In this document: piece by piece, positions 1-5,715 of the stretch
Position numbering within the stretch: position 1 is the stretch's first letter
Layout of the letters: every line of letters begins with the position of its first letter
Assembly (NCBI GenBank): GCA_029933395.1
Contig: JAOZOG010000095.1
Coordinates: 1-5,715 of the forward strand
Source: Sulfurovaceae bacterium
GTDB taxonomy: Bacteria; Campylobacterota; Campylobacteria; Campylobacterales; Sulfurovaceae
Reading direction: 5' to 3'
DNA: 5,715 nucleotides
Notes under the pieces: generated by a model
What the model was told of the DNA's origin: nothing
The model's database searches: none
What the model saw: the letters and a program-made list of their open reading frames with translations, nothing else
Made by a program: the position numbers and the translations under genes

Positions 1-51
1 TCGACCCCCTGGTCCCAAACCAGGTGCGCTACCAGACTGCGCTACACTCCG
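1..51 (-). tRNA. tRNA-Pro (anticodon TGG), 5' part only
   Basis: Read on the minus strand, the gene starts with C at position 51. It shows a 7-base acceptor strand (CGGAGTG), a D-arm with GCGC/GCGC stem, and an anticodon stem CCTGG/CCAGG enclosing the loop TTTGGGA, which gives anticodon TGG at plus positions 15-17. An initial C in place of the usual G is typical of bacterial tRNA-Pro. The variable loop is reached at the window edge, so the T-arm and acceptor 3' strand lie outside. The gene is divergent from the symporter gene and has its own strong promoter. Confidence 0.95.
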
Positions 52-72
52 TTATCCTAAAAAAGGAATGCA

Positions 73-101
73 ATTATAGTCAAATAGTTACATATTGTCA
101 A
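73..101 (-). promoter_or_regulatory. Consensus sigma70 promoter of the tRNA-Pro gene
   Basis: On the minus strand TTGACA (96-101) is followed by exactly 17 bases and then TATAAT (73-78). Both hexamers are perfect matches to the housekeeping sigma factor consensus. Transcription would start near 66, giving a leader of about 15 nt before the mature tRNA 5' end at 51. A full consensus -35 stands out against the other promoters in this window, which lack one, and fits a strongly expressed stable RNA. Confidence 0.85.
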
Positions 102-158
102 TAGAAAGTGCCCAAAAAATAAAAAAATAGGCGGATAGAGGCAGTTTAGGATTAAACA

Positions 159-166
159 TGTATAAT
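159..166 (+). promoter_or_regulatory. Probable -10 element of the symporter gene
   Basis: A perfect TATAAT (161-166) directly preceded by TG lies 29 bases before the symporter start codon, so transcription would begin near 173. I see no convincing -35 at 16-18 bases spacing. A long A-rich tract (about 113-128) lies upstream, as in many Campylobacterota promoters, where the -35 is replaced by AT-rich DNA. Confidence 0.6.
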
Positions 167-194
167 ATATCCATCAATTGGGGGAGTAATTTGT

Positions 195-1637
195 ATGGAC
201 AGTATCTTCGAGCAACTCAACAGCATCTTGGCATCGGTTTTTTTCTTTGACATCTTTTTTGGGCAGGTGGAGGGGACCACCATGCCCTTCATCGTGGCCT
301 GGCTGATCGCCGGCGGGGTCTATCTGACATTCCGTTTCAGTTTCATCAATGTGAGAATGTTCGGTCATGCCTTCAAGATCATCACCGGGAAATACCGAAC
401 GGCAGAGGATATAGGTGAGATCACGCCGTTTCAGTCTCTCGCAACGGCACTCTCTGCCACTGTCGGTCTGGGAAATATTGCCGGTGTGGCTATCGCAATC
501 TCTATCGGAGGTCCCGGGGCAACATTCTGGATGATCCTGGCCGGTTTTTTTGGCATGACGATGAAGTTTACCGAGGTGACACTGGCGCAGATCTATCGGG
601 AAAAAAGACCCGATGGGCGTATCATGGGTGGGGCGATGCAGTATCTCTCCAGAGGATTGGCTGCCAAGGAGCATAAAAAGCTGGGAAAAGTCCTGGCAGT
701 CGTGTTTGCAGTTTTTGCTATCGGTGGTTCACTGGGTGCGGGCAATGCCTTCCAGACGAGTCAGGCATTGGGTTCAACGGCGGACCTCATTCCGTTTTTC
801 AAAGAGTATCCAATCGTCTTTGGGCTTATTATGGCTGTGATCGTCGGCTTCGTCATCATTGGCGGTATCAAGCGTATCGCCCACACGGCTGAAAAGATCG
901 TACCGGCGATGGTATTGATCTATCTGATGGCTTCGTTGTGGATTATTTTGGCCCATGCTGCTCAGATACCGCAGGCTATCGGGACGATCTTCACTGAAGC
1001 CTTCGCACCGACAGCAGCTGCCGGAGGGATGATCGGGGTGCTGGTGCAGGGCTTCAAAAGGGCTGCCTTCTCCAGTGAAGCAGGGATCGGATCGGCTGCG
1101 ATCGTCCACTCTACCGCTGCAGTGAAGTATCCCGTCAGACAGGGGATGGTAGCACTCTATGAGCCCTTCATCGATACGATCGTGATCTGTACGATGACAG
1201 CGCTGGTGATCATCATTACCGGTGTCTATGACCCGACCGGTGAGTTTGCGAATCTTGTTGCCTCCCATCAGGGTGCAGCACTGACATCAGCAGCCTATGG
1301 TACGGTGATCTCCTGGTTCCCGGTGATTCTTACCTTCTCCGTGATCCTCTTCGCCTTCAGCACGATGATCTCCTGGTCGTACTATGGAGAGCGCTCCTGG
1401 ACTTATCTGTTTGGTGAAAAGTATACGTTGATCTACAAGCTGATTTTTGTCTCATTTACCGTGATGGCATCTGTCACGAGTGCGAACAATATGCTGAACT
1501 TCTCCGACCTGCTGGTGCTGGCGATGGCACTGCCCAATATCATCGGTCTCTATATGATGCAGGATGTTGTCCATACAAATCTGAAATCCTATCTGCACAA
1601 ATGGCGAGAGGGTGAGCTGGATCGGGAGGCGATATAG
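195..1637 (+). CDS. Sodium:alanine/glycine symporter, AGCS family
   Basis: This 480-residue integral membrane protein belongs to the AGCS family (PF01235), secondary transporters that import small neutral amino acids such as alanine or glycine together with Na+ across the inner membrane. Family hallmarks are visible: the SATVGLGNIAGVA segment with GGPGA just after it (residues 87-109), and the conserved stretch FSSEAGIGSAAIVH (292-305) followed by PVRQGMVALYEPFIDT (313-328). About ten hydrophobic segments cover most of the chain, and the length is normal for the family. The start at 195 is supported by a GGGGGAG ribosome binding site at 180-186 with 8 bases spacing. The gene stands alone between the divergent tRNA and a convergent operon. 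D-alanine, L-alanine, glycine and glutamine transporters all share this fold, so the exact substrate is not decided by the sequence. Confidence 0.95.
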   Translation: MDSIFEQLNSILASVFFFDIFFGQVEGTTMPFIVAWLIAGGVYLTFRFSFINVRMFGHAFKIITGKYRTAEDIGEITPFQSLATALSATVGLGNIAGVAIAISIGGPGATFWMILAGFFGMTMKFTEVTLAQIYREKRPDGRIMGGAMQYLSRGLAAKEHKKLGKVLAVVFAVFAIGGSLGAGNAFQTSQALGSTADLIPFFKEYPIVFGLIMAVIVGFVIIGGIKRIAHTAEKIVPAMVLIYLMASLWIILAHAAQIPQAIGTIFTEAFAPTAAAGGMIGVLVQGFKRAAFSSEAGIGSAAIVHSTAAVKYPVRQGMVALYEPFIDTIVICTMTALVIIITGVYDPTGEFANLVASHQGAALTSAAYGTVISWFPVILTFSVILFAFSTMISWSYYGERSWTYLFGEKYTLIYKLIFVSFTVMASVTSANNMLNFSDLLVLAMALPNIIGLYMMQDVVHTNLKSYLHKWREGELDREAI

Positions 1638-1648
1638 AAGCAGAAATT

Positions 1649-1682
1649 GTCAGCGGGTGTTCTGTCCGGCCGACTAGTTTTT
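1649..1682 (+). terminator. Possible weak rho-independent terminator of the symporter gene
   Basis: An imperfect GC-rich inverted repeat (left arm GTCAGCGGG from 1649, right arm TCCGGCCGAC ending at 1673) with two mismatches is followed by a T5 run at 1678-1682. It sits just after the symporter stop codon, where a plus-strand terminator is expected, in the 36-bp gap between convergent genes and running into the end of the opposing small gene. The stem is imperfect, so this is tentative. The minus-strand side lacks a good T-run. Confidence 0.35.
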
Positions 1683-1859
1683 CTTTGGGGTGTCGCTCTT
1701 CTCTTTGATGGGGATGAATTTTCCGCAGCCTTTATCCGGGGTGCCACCAAATTTTTTGATCTCTCTGGCAGTACCATTGGTGGCGATCACCTGCCTTTCG
1801 CATTCATCTCTTTGTACGCAGACTGCATTGTCGCAGCCGATATCTTCCGCTACTGGCAT
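1674..1859 (-). CDS. Uncharacterised 61-residue four-cysteine protein downstream of purM
   Basis: I do not recognise a named family. The protein is 61 residues, hydrophilic, without a signal peptide or membrane segment. It has cysteines at 9, 14, 20 and 45 (C-x4-C-x5-C, then a GCGKFIP motif) and a charged lysine-rich tail. The cysteine layout could bind zinc or an iron-sulfur cluster, but this is a guess from spacing only. The start is well supported: only 9 bases separate it from the purM stop codon, and the ribosome binding site TAAGGAG overlaps that stop codon, which suggests translational coupling as the last gene of the purM operon. The opposite strand is also open here, but it has no ribosome binding site and is read as a shadow frame. 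Confidence 0.75.
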   Translation of the reverse strand: MPVAEDIGCDNAVCVQRDECERQVIATNGTAREIKKFGGTPDKGCGKFIPIKEKSDTPKKN

Positions 1860-1871
1860 AAAGACTCCTTA
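1860..1871 (-). promoter_or_regulatory. Ribosome binding site overlapping the purM stop codon
   Basis: The minus-strand sequence TAAGGAG-TCTTT-ATG contains the purM stop codon TAA as the first bases of a strong Shine-Dalgarno site for the 61-residue protein. The 5-base spacing after GGAG fixes the start at 1859 and is the main argument that this small gene is real. Confidence 0.75.
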
Positions 1872-2864
1872 GATAAATTCGACACCTTTGGTGCCCTCTT
1901 CAAGTTTTCCGATGATATAGCCATCCGTATTGGCGAGAATGGATTCGGCATCCTCTTCTTCGACGACCCAGACCATACCGACACCCATATTGAAGGCGCG
2001 GAACATTTCGTCCTCTTCAACATGTCTGCCCATCAATTCAAAGATAGGCAGAATACGGATATCGGATTTGGTGACGACTGCCTTGATGCCTTCGGGGAGA
2101 ACACGGGGAAGGTTTTCGACAAGCCCACCCCCTGTGATGTGTGCCAGTGCTTTGATTCCGGATTTGTTGGATTTGAACGCTTTGACATAGATACGTGTCG
2201 GTTCCAGCAGGGTGTCAATCAATGGTTTGCCATTGAAACTGTCATCGAGTTTCATTTTCAATGTTTCAAATAGAAGCTTGCGTACGAGCGAGAAGCCGTT
2301 GGAGTGGATGCCGGAGCTTGGCAGGGCGATGAGCACCTGTCCGGGACGGACATTGGAGATGGTGTCCATCTCGCTTCGTTCGGCGATCCCCACGGCAAAG
2401 CCGGCCAAATCGAAATCATCTTCGCTGTACATTCCCGGCATCTCTGCCGTCTCGCCGCCGACCAGGGCGCACTCGCTGCGTCTGCACCCTTCTGCGATAC
2501 CTGCTACGACATCTTTGGCGTTGGCCGGTACCAGTTTGCCTGTGGCGTAGTAGTCGAGAAAGAACATCGGGGTGCCGAAGTTGCAGATGAGGTCGTTGAC
2601 GCACATTGCGACGAGGTCGATACCGACTGTGTCGAGCTTGCCACTTTCGATAGCGAGCTTGAGTTTGGTCCCTACACCATCGGTCGCAGAGAGTATCACC
2701 GGCTCTTTGTAGCCTGCAGGCAGGGCATAGGCACCGGCGAAAGAGCCGATGCCGCCGATCACATTGCTGTCAAAAGTCGATTTGACATCACTTTTGATCG
2801 CTTCGACGAAATCATTGCCTGCATCGATGTCGACACCGGCGTCTTTATAGGATATGGTAGCCAT
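1869..2864 (-). CDS. purM: Phosphoribosylformylglycinamidine cyclo-ligase (AIR synthetase)
   Basis: PurM catalyses the fifth step of de novo purine synthesis in the cytoplasm: ATP-dependent ring closure of formylglycinamidine ribonucleotide to aminoimidazole ribonucleotide. The 331-residue product is close to the usual 330-350. Family motifs appear in order: YKDAGVDIDAGN near the N-terminus (6-17), the ATP-loop segment DGVGTKLKLA (62-71), VNDL (89-92), FFLDYYATGKL (101-111), VGGETAEMPGMY (135-146), SSGIHSNGFSLVRK (183-196), EPTRIYVK (221-228), HITGGGLVENLPRVLP (242-257) and FNMGVGM (291-297). The N-terminal ATP-binding and C-terminal AIRS domains are complete. The start codon overlaps the stop of the upstream membrane protein gene (TGATG), and a small gene follows 9 bases after the stop, so the three genes are probably one transcript. 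No PurR-like operator or purine riboswitch is visible. Confidence 0.98.
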   Translation of the reverse strand: MATISYKDAGVDIDAGNDFVEAIKSDVKSTFDSNVIGGIGSFAGAYALPAGYKEPVILSATDGVGTKLKLAIESGKLDTVGIDLVAMCVNDLICNFGTPMFFLDYYATGKLVPANAKDVVAGIAEGCRRSECALVGGETAEMPGMYSEDDFDLAGFAVGIAERSEMDTISNVRPGQVLIALPSSGIHSNGFSLVRKLLFETLKMKLDDSFNGKPLIDTLLEPTRIYVKAFKSNKSGIKALAHITGGGLVENLPRVLPEGIKAVVTKSDIRILPIFELMGRHVEEDEMFRAFNMGVGMVWVVEEEDAESILANTDGYIIGKLEEGTKGVEFI

Positions 2865-3076
2865 CAGGACTCTTTCTTGTCAAAATTGCATGGGGGGAGA
2901 ATCTTGCTCAGCATATAGATAGAGGGGCAGAAGTTGGTAAATGCCCAAATCAGCAGCATGATCATAATGAATAGTTGCAGCAAAAATGCTACTTTGACCA
3001 TCCCCATCCCTGCTGCCATCATCACAAAGCCCAGCATAATCGCCGTAAGCATCCGTTGTACTCGCTCTACACACAT
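2864..3076 (-). CDS. Small two-helix membrane protein, DUF2892-like
   Basis: This 70-residue protein has two adjacent hydrophobic helices (about residues 9-28 and 29-47), followed by NFCPSIYML and a polar tail with PPC and DKKES. The ER(V/I)xR-type N-terminus, two-helix hairpin and C-P motif after the second helix resemble the DUF2892 family, also found as the membrane anchor of the rhodanese YgaP. The present protein has no rhodanese domain. Its function is unknown. An AAGGAG site 6 bases before the ATG at 3076 supports the start. Its stop overlaps the purM start by one base (TGATG), giving translational coupling. Cysteines are at 2, 50 and 63. Family assignment is by eye and less certain than the gene itself. 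Confidence 0.8.
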   Translation of the reverse strand: MCVERVQRMLTAIMLGFVMMAAGMGMVKVAFLLQLFIMIMLLIWAFTNFCPSIYMLSKILPPCNFDKKES

Positions 3077-3109
3077 CGATTTCTCCTTGATCCGCTATTG
3101 AATGGTGGT

Positions 3110-3118
3110 ATTATAGCA
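3110..3118 (-). promoter_or_regulatory. Extended -10 promoter of the DUF2892-like/purM operon
   Basis: The minus strand carries TGCTATAAT (3118 to 3110), a perfect extended -10 (TGnTATAAT). It lies 33 bases upstream of the ATG at 3076, so transcription would start near 3103. No recognisable -35 is present, which an extended -10 can compensate for. The position in the 67-bp gap after the thiamine-binding gene suggests that the three genes downstream have their own transcription start. Confidence 0.7.
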
Positions 3119-3143
3119 AAAATGCGTTCAAATTATGACGTTT

Positions 3144-3458
3144 TCAGGTATTCAGCTTTCTGCCCAGTTTCTCTTCGACCGATCCGGTCTTTTTCTCCAG
3201 TCTGCCGACAGGTCCCTTGCGGTAGTCGATCTTGATCGCACTGTAGATACGCGAACAATCCTCCTGCAGCTCGGCATATGCCGCCTCGATGACAGCAAAG
3301 ACTTCACCTACTGTCTCCGCTTCGATGATCGTTCCCATCGGTGTCAATTGATAAGGTAATCCGCTTCGGTCAACAATATCAAGCACCCTGGCGACAAAGG
3401 CGCTCTTGCTCTCGGTTTTCTCAGTGGGAAACATTGCGAATTCAACCAGTGCCGACAT
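3144..3458 (-). CDS. Thiamine-binding protein, MTH1187/YkoF-like family (PF01910, former DUF77)
   Basis: The 104-residue product matches the whole length of the MTH1187 family, small ferredoxin-like-fold proteins, some of which bind thiamine. Typical family segments are visible: the strand VEFAMFPTEK (5-14), VARVLDIVDRSGLPYQLTPMGTIIE (22-46), CSRIYSAIKIDYRKG (68-82) and the C-terminal SVEEKLGRK (93-101). The start at 3458 is chosen over an open extension to 3581, because AAAGGA lies 6 bases upstream and the family alignment begins here. The extension reads like noncoding sequence. No thiamine transporter or biosynthesis gene is next to it, so a role in cytoplasmic thiamine handling is only a family-based suggestion. 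Confidence 0.9.
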   Translation of the reverse strand: MSALVEFAMFPTEKTESKSAFVARVLDIVDRSGLPYQLTPMGTIIEAETVGEVFAVIEAAYAELQEDCSRIYSAIKIDYRKGPVGRLEKKTGSVEEKLGRKLNT

Positions 3459-3485
3459 CGTAATCCTTTTATTTTTTTGACTTGA

Positions 3486-3491
3486 ATCATA
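3486..3491 (-). promoter_or_regulatory. Possible -10 element of the thiamine-binding protein gene
   Basis: On the minus strand TATGAT, directly preceded by TG, lies 27 bases before the ATG at 3458. One base differs from the -10 consensus. No good -35 is seen. It lies in the divergent intergenic region 3459-3636, which also serves the plus-strand dehydrogenase genes. Confidence 0.4.
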
Positions 3492-3597
3492 CATCAAAGG
3501 TGGTTTGACTGTGATAAAAAATGGTGTTATTCGCTTCGATTTCTGCTTCTTTCCCGGAGTGCATAAGCAGATGATGCACAAAAGTTACACAAAGCTA

Positions 3598-3606
3598 TGC
3601 CATAAT
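3598..3606 (+). promoter_or_regulatory. Possible extended -10 promoter of the dehydrogenase operon
   Basis: TGCCATAAT fits an extended -10 (TGn followed by CATAAT, one mismatch). It lies about 30 bases before the start codon at 3637, which puts transcription start near 3613. No clear -35 hexamer is present at the normal distance. Confidence 0.4.
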
Positions 3607-3636
3607 AATAGTAATAAAAAAGAAAAGGGTTTGATG

Positions 3637-4137
3637 ATGAAGCGACGAGCGTTTTTGGGCGTATGTGCTATCGCAGGTACCTCAGTACTCATAGCATCCG
3701 AACAGAAGCCTTCAAGGGGAGCCTTGTCGAGTGAAACGTATGCGACCATAGCGGCAGTGCAGGGGCATATGTTTCCGGAAGGGAGTGTGATACCCAGCGC
3801 GAAAACGTTCCGTGCGACACCCTTTTTGGCCGAGACAATTGTACATCCGACGTATGATAAAGAGATACGAGTCTTTGTTGTCGAGGGTGCAGAAGAGCTG
3901 CAGCGCAGAGAGAATCAGAAATTTTTGACATATGGCGTGAAACAAAAAGAAAAAGCCTTACGGGCATACGAAAAGACAGCCTATGGCAGTGGGTGGCTTG
4001 ACCGTATTATGCTGCTCTCTCTGGAGGGGCTTTTGAGTGATCCAATCTATGGCGGAAACTTCCGTGAGTCTGGCTGGAAGTCACTGCAGACCAGAGGCGG
4101 AGAGCCCAGGCCTTCAACGAGGTATATCGCACTATGA
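3637..4137 (+). CDS. Gluconate 2-dehydrogenase subunit 3 family protein with Tat signal
   Basis: This 166-residue protein is the small partner of a membrane-associated FAD dehydrogenase. It begins with a twin-arginine signal: KRRAFLG (2-8) followed by a hydrophobic stretch to about residue 20, so it is probably exported folded to the periplasm. The C-terminal part has GLLSDPIYGGNFRESGW (131-147), characteristic of gluconate 2-dehydrogenase subunit 3 (PF13618). Small subunits of this kind are known to help fold and export the flavoprotein, which lacks its own signal. AAAAGGG at 3623-3629 fits ATG 3637 best (7 bases); the adjacent ATG at 3634 would add one Met. A longer open frame from 3505 would put the Tat motif internally and is rejected. 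The stop overlaps the next start by 4 bases (ATGA). Confidence 0.88.
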   Translation: MKRRAFLGVCAIAGTSVLIASEQKPSRGALSSETYATIAAVQGHMFPEGSVIPSAKTFRATPFLAETIVHPTYDKEIRVFVVEGAEELQRRENQKFLTYGVKQKEKALRAYEKTAYGSGWLDRIMLLSLEGLLSDPIYGGNFRESGWKSLQTRGGEPRPSTRYIAL

Positions 4138-5715
4138 GTGAAAAATATGATGCGATCATCATCGGCTCAGGGGCGGCAGGTGGGGCAGTAGCGCATCAAC
4201 TCTGTCAGGCGGGCTACAAGGTGGCACTGCTGGAAAAAGGGAGGCTGATCGGTAGAGAGGTGTTTTCCAAAGATGAGCTGGCGTACTGCCGCAGGGATAT
4301 CGTCACGCCCAGTCTCTACGATGAGTATCATACGATCGAGGAGAAGGTGGATGGAGAATGGAAAGAGACACCGACCTATGATTCCGGCTGGAGCTTTTGG
4401 AATGGCAATATCGTAGGTGGATCCTCCAATTTGATGAGCGGCATGCTGCATCGTATGCACCCTGACGATTTCCGGCTCTTGAGCAGATATGGTGCGATTG
4501 AGGGTGCCAATATCGTCGACTGGCCGATCGCCTATAGTGATATGGAGCCCTACTACACACTGGCCGAAACATTGATCGGTATATCAGGAAAAGCACAAAA
4601 GCATCCTTATGAACCTCCCCGTAGTACCCCTGATTTTCCACAGCCCCCTACTGATGAAAACCGGGTTGTCGAACTCATTGACAAAAGTTGTAAAGCATTG
4701 GGTGTCACGCCACTGGTGACACCGCGTGCCGTACTCTCCCGGGACAAAGGGGGTCGCCAAGCCTGCTACTACTCCAATTTCTGTGGAAGCTATGGCTGCA
4801 GCTCTGGCGCCAAGAGCAGCTCCAGAGAGGCCCTGATCCGACCGGCTCTGGCGACAGGCAACCTGACGCTGCTGACAAATACCTATGTCAAGCGTCTGGA
4901 GAGTGGCAAAGAGCGCGTTGCATCGGCGGAAACAGTCAATACGATAACAGGAAAAGAGCAGAGATTGACAGCACGTCTTTTTGTTGTCGCGGCACAGGCG
5001 CACGAGAGTGCCAGACTGCTCCTCAACTCTGCCAACCGGTACCATCCTGATGGTTTGGGAAACAGCAGTGGTGAGCTTGGGAAAAATCTGATCTTTTCTG
5101 CCGGTGGTTCGGGGCAGGGAGTCCTGCGAAGAAAAAGTCTCAGAGGAATGCCCTTCGAGGCGCTGATGCAGCGTGGGCTCTTTGTAAATCGTTCCGTATT
5201 GGACTGGTATGCGATCGAAGACCCAAAAAGAGATAAAACAATCAAGGGTGGTCTGGTAGAGTTTATGTTCGAGCATCAAAACAATATCTCCCGTGCAGCC
5301 AAAATCCGCTACAGTGGAGAGAAACTGCAGTGGGGAAAAGTATTGGGCGATAGATTGAAAGAGACATTTACCGAAGAGAAAAGCATCCGGTTCGAAATCT
5401 TCAATGACTGGCTGCCGACGGATAACTGCTTTGTCACGGTCGATAAAAGGCGAAAAGACAAGTATGGGATGCCGGTTGGAAAATTACGCATCAGTGCGCA
5501 TCCCCATGATATGACAGTAGCCTCGGCTATAGCCAAAAAGAGTGAAGCCATCTTGAGAGAGATGGGGGCGGAAGAGGTCTACAGCTCTGTTTCACCTATG
5601 CCGCCCCAAAACTTGGTGGCGGGAGGGTGTCGTTTTGGGGATGACCCAAAGCACTCTGTACTCAATAAATATTGCCAATCCCATGATCTGCCCAATCTCT
5701 ATGTTGCCGATGCCA
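4134..5715 (+). CDS. GMC-family FAD dehydrogenase, gluconate 2-dehydrogenase-like large subunit (3' end missing)
   Basis: The frame is open from 4134 to the window end, giving 527 residues; family members run to about 550-590, so only a short tail is missing. The N-terminal FAD-binding Rossmann motif is IIGSGAAGGAVA (9-20) with the LLEKG strand end (32-36). The GMC segment VGGSSNLMSGMLHRMHPDDF spans 94-113. The C-terminal family block GGCRFGDDPKHSVLN (497-511) leads into NLYVADA (521-527). It would oxidise an alcohol, sugar or sugar acid and pass electrons on. Cysteines 211, 217 and 222 (C-x5-C-x4-C) resemble the region that binds a 3Fe-4S cluster in related FAD glucose and fructose dehydrogenases. 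The usual catalytic His before GG appears to be Leu494. There is no signal peptide, so export probably relies on the Tat partner encoded just upstream with an ATGA overlap. The substrate is not determined. Confidence 0.92.
   Translation, partial: MSEKYDAIIIGSGAAGGAVAHQLCQAGYKVALLEKGRLIGREVFSKDELAYCRRDIVTPSLYDEYHTIEEKVDGEWKETPTYDSGWSFWNGNIVGGSSNLMSGMLHRMHPDDFRLLSRYGAIEGANIVDWPIAYSDMEPYYTLAETLIGISGKAQKHPYEPPRSTPDFPQPPTDENRVVELIDKSCKALGVTPLVTPRAVLSRDKGGRQACYYSNFCGSYGCSSGAKSSSREALIRPALATGNLTLLTNTYVKRLESGKERVASAETVNTITGKEQRLTARLFVVAAQAHESARLLLNSANRYHPDGLGNSSGELGKNLIFSAGGSGQGVLRRKSLRGMPFEALMQRGLFVNRSVLDWYAIEDPKRDKTIKGGLVEFMFEHQNNISRAAKIRYSGEKLQWGKVLGDRLKETFTEEKSIRFEIFNDWLPTDNCFVTVDKRRKDKYGMPVGKLRISAHPHDMTVASAIAKKSEAILREMGAEEVYSSVSPMPPQNLVAGGCRFGDDPKHSVLNKYCQSHDLPNLYVADA

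Noticed and set aside
1..194. tRNA-linked integration site or island boundary
   Set aside because: tRNA genes are common integration targets, but the tRNA 3' end lies outside the window, and no integrase, direct repeat or composition shift is visible on this side.
174..674. A 166-residue minus-strand open frame opposite the symporter start
   Set aside because: It is His/Asp/Arg-rich, as expected from reading the complement of a membrane protein gene, and no ribosome binding site or homology is apparent.
1647..2273. A 208-residue plus-strand open frame
   Set aside because: It lies antisense to the confident purM gene and the coupled 61-residue gene, starts without a ribosome binding site, and has no recognisable domain; it mirrors the reverse-strand coding bias.
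2304..2918. A 204-residue plus-strand open frame
   Set aside because: It is entirely antisense to purM and the end of the small membrane gene, with no family features or start signal; it is a shadow frame.
3459..3581. N-terminal extension of the thiamine-binding protein to ATG 3581
   Set aside because: The added 41 residues match nothing in the family, while the start at 3458 has a good ribosome binding site and the typical family N-terminus.
3505..3636. N-terminal extension of the Tat-signal protein to an upstream ATG
   Set aside because: It would bury the twin-arginine signal about 45 residues inside the protein, and the segment contains the likely promoter; the strong ribosome binding site is just before 3637.
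3638..3670. Lipoprotein signal at the cysteine in FLGVC of the Tat protein
   Set aside because: The residues before the Cys (L-G-V) do not fit a lipobox and the Cys is too early in the hydrophobic stretch; an ordinary Tat signal fits better.
4584..5279. A 231-residue minus-strand open frame
   Set aside because: It is antisense to the GMC dehydrogenase, whose FAD and C-terminal motifs are clear, and its translation shows no domain.

Overview
The window looks like ordinary chromosomal DNA from a free-living Campylobacterota (epsilonproteobacterium), possibly Sulfurovum-like. This placement comes from general protein resemblance, the roughly mid-40s percent GC and promoters made mostly of a strong or extended -10 with a poor -35. 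No database search was possible, so the organism is an inference.

Layout: the left edge holds the 5' two thirds of a tRNA-Pro(TGG) gene on the minus strand, driven by a perfect-consensus sigma70 promoter. Divergent from it is a plus-strand sodium:alanine/glycine symporter (AGCS family, 195-1637). It converges on a minus-strand cluster (3076 to 1674): a two-helix membrane protein resembling DUF2892, then purM (AIR synthetase), then a 61-residue cysteine-bearing protein. All three are tightly spaced or overlapping and read as one operon from an extended -10 promoter at about 3110-3118. Upstream, also on the minus strand, is a thiamine-binding protein of the MTH1187/PF01910 family (3144-3458).

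Divergent from that gene, the right side of the window (3637 to the edge) encodes two overlapping plus-strand genes: a Tat-exported gluconate 2-dehydrogenase subunit 3-like protein and a GMC-type flavoprotein dehydrogenase cut by the window end. Together they look like a periplasmic FAD-dependent dehydrogenase that feeds electrons from an unknown alcohol or sugar-acid substrate into the respiratory chain.

No mobile element, CRISPR array, defence system or clear new system is visible. The points most worth a second look are the GMC protein's apparent lack of the usual active-site histidine together with a three-cysteine cluster resembling those that bind 3Fe-4S, and the uncharacterised four-cysteine small protein coupled to purM.
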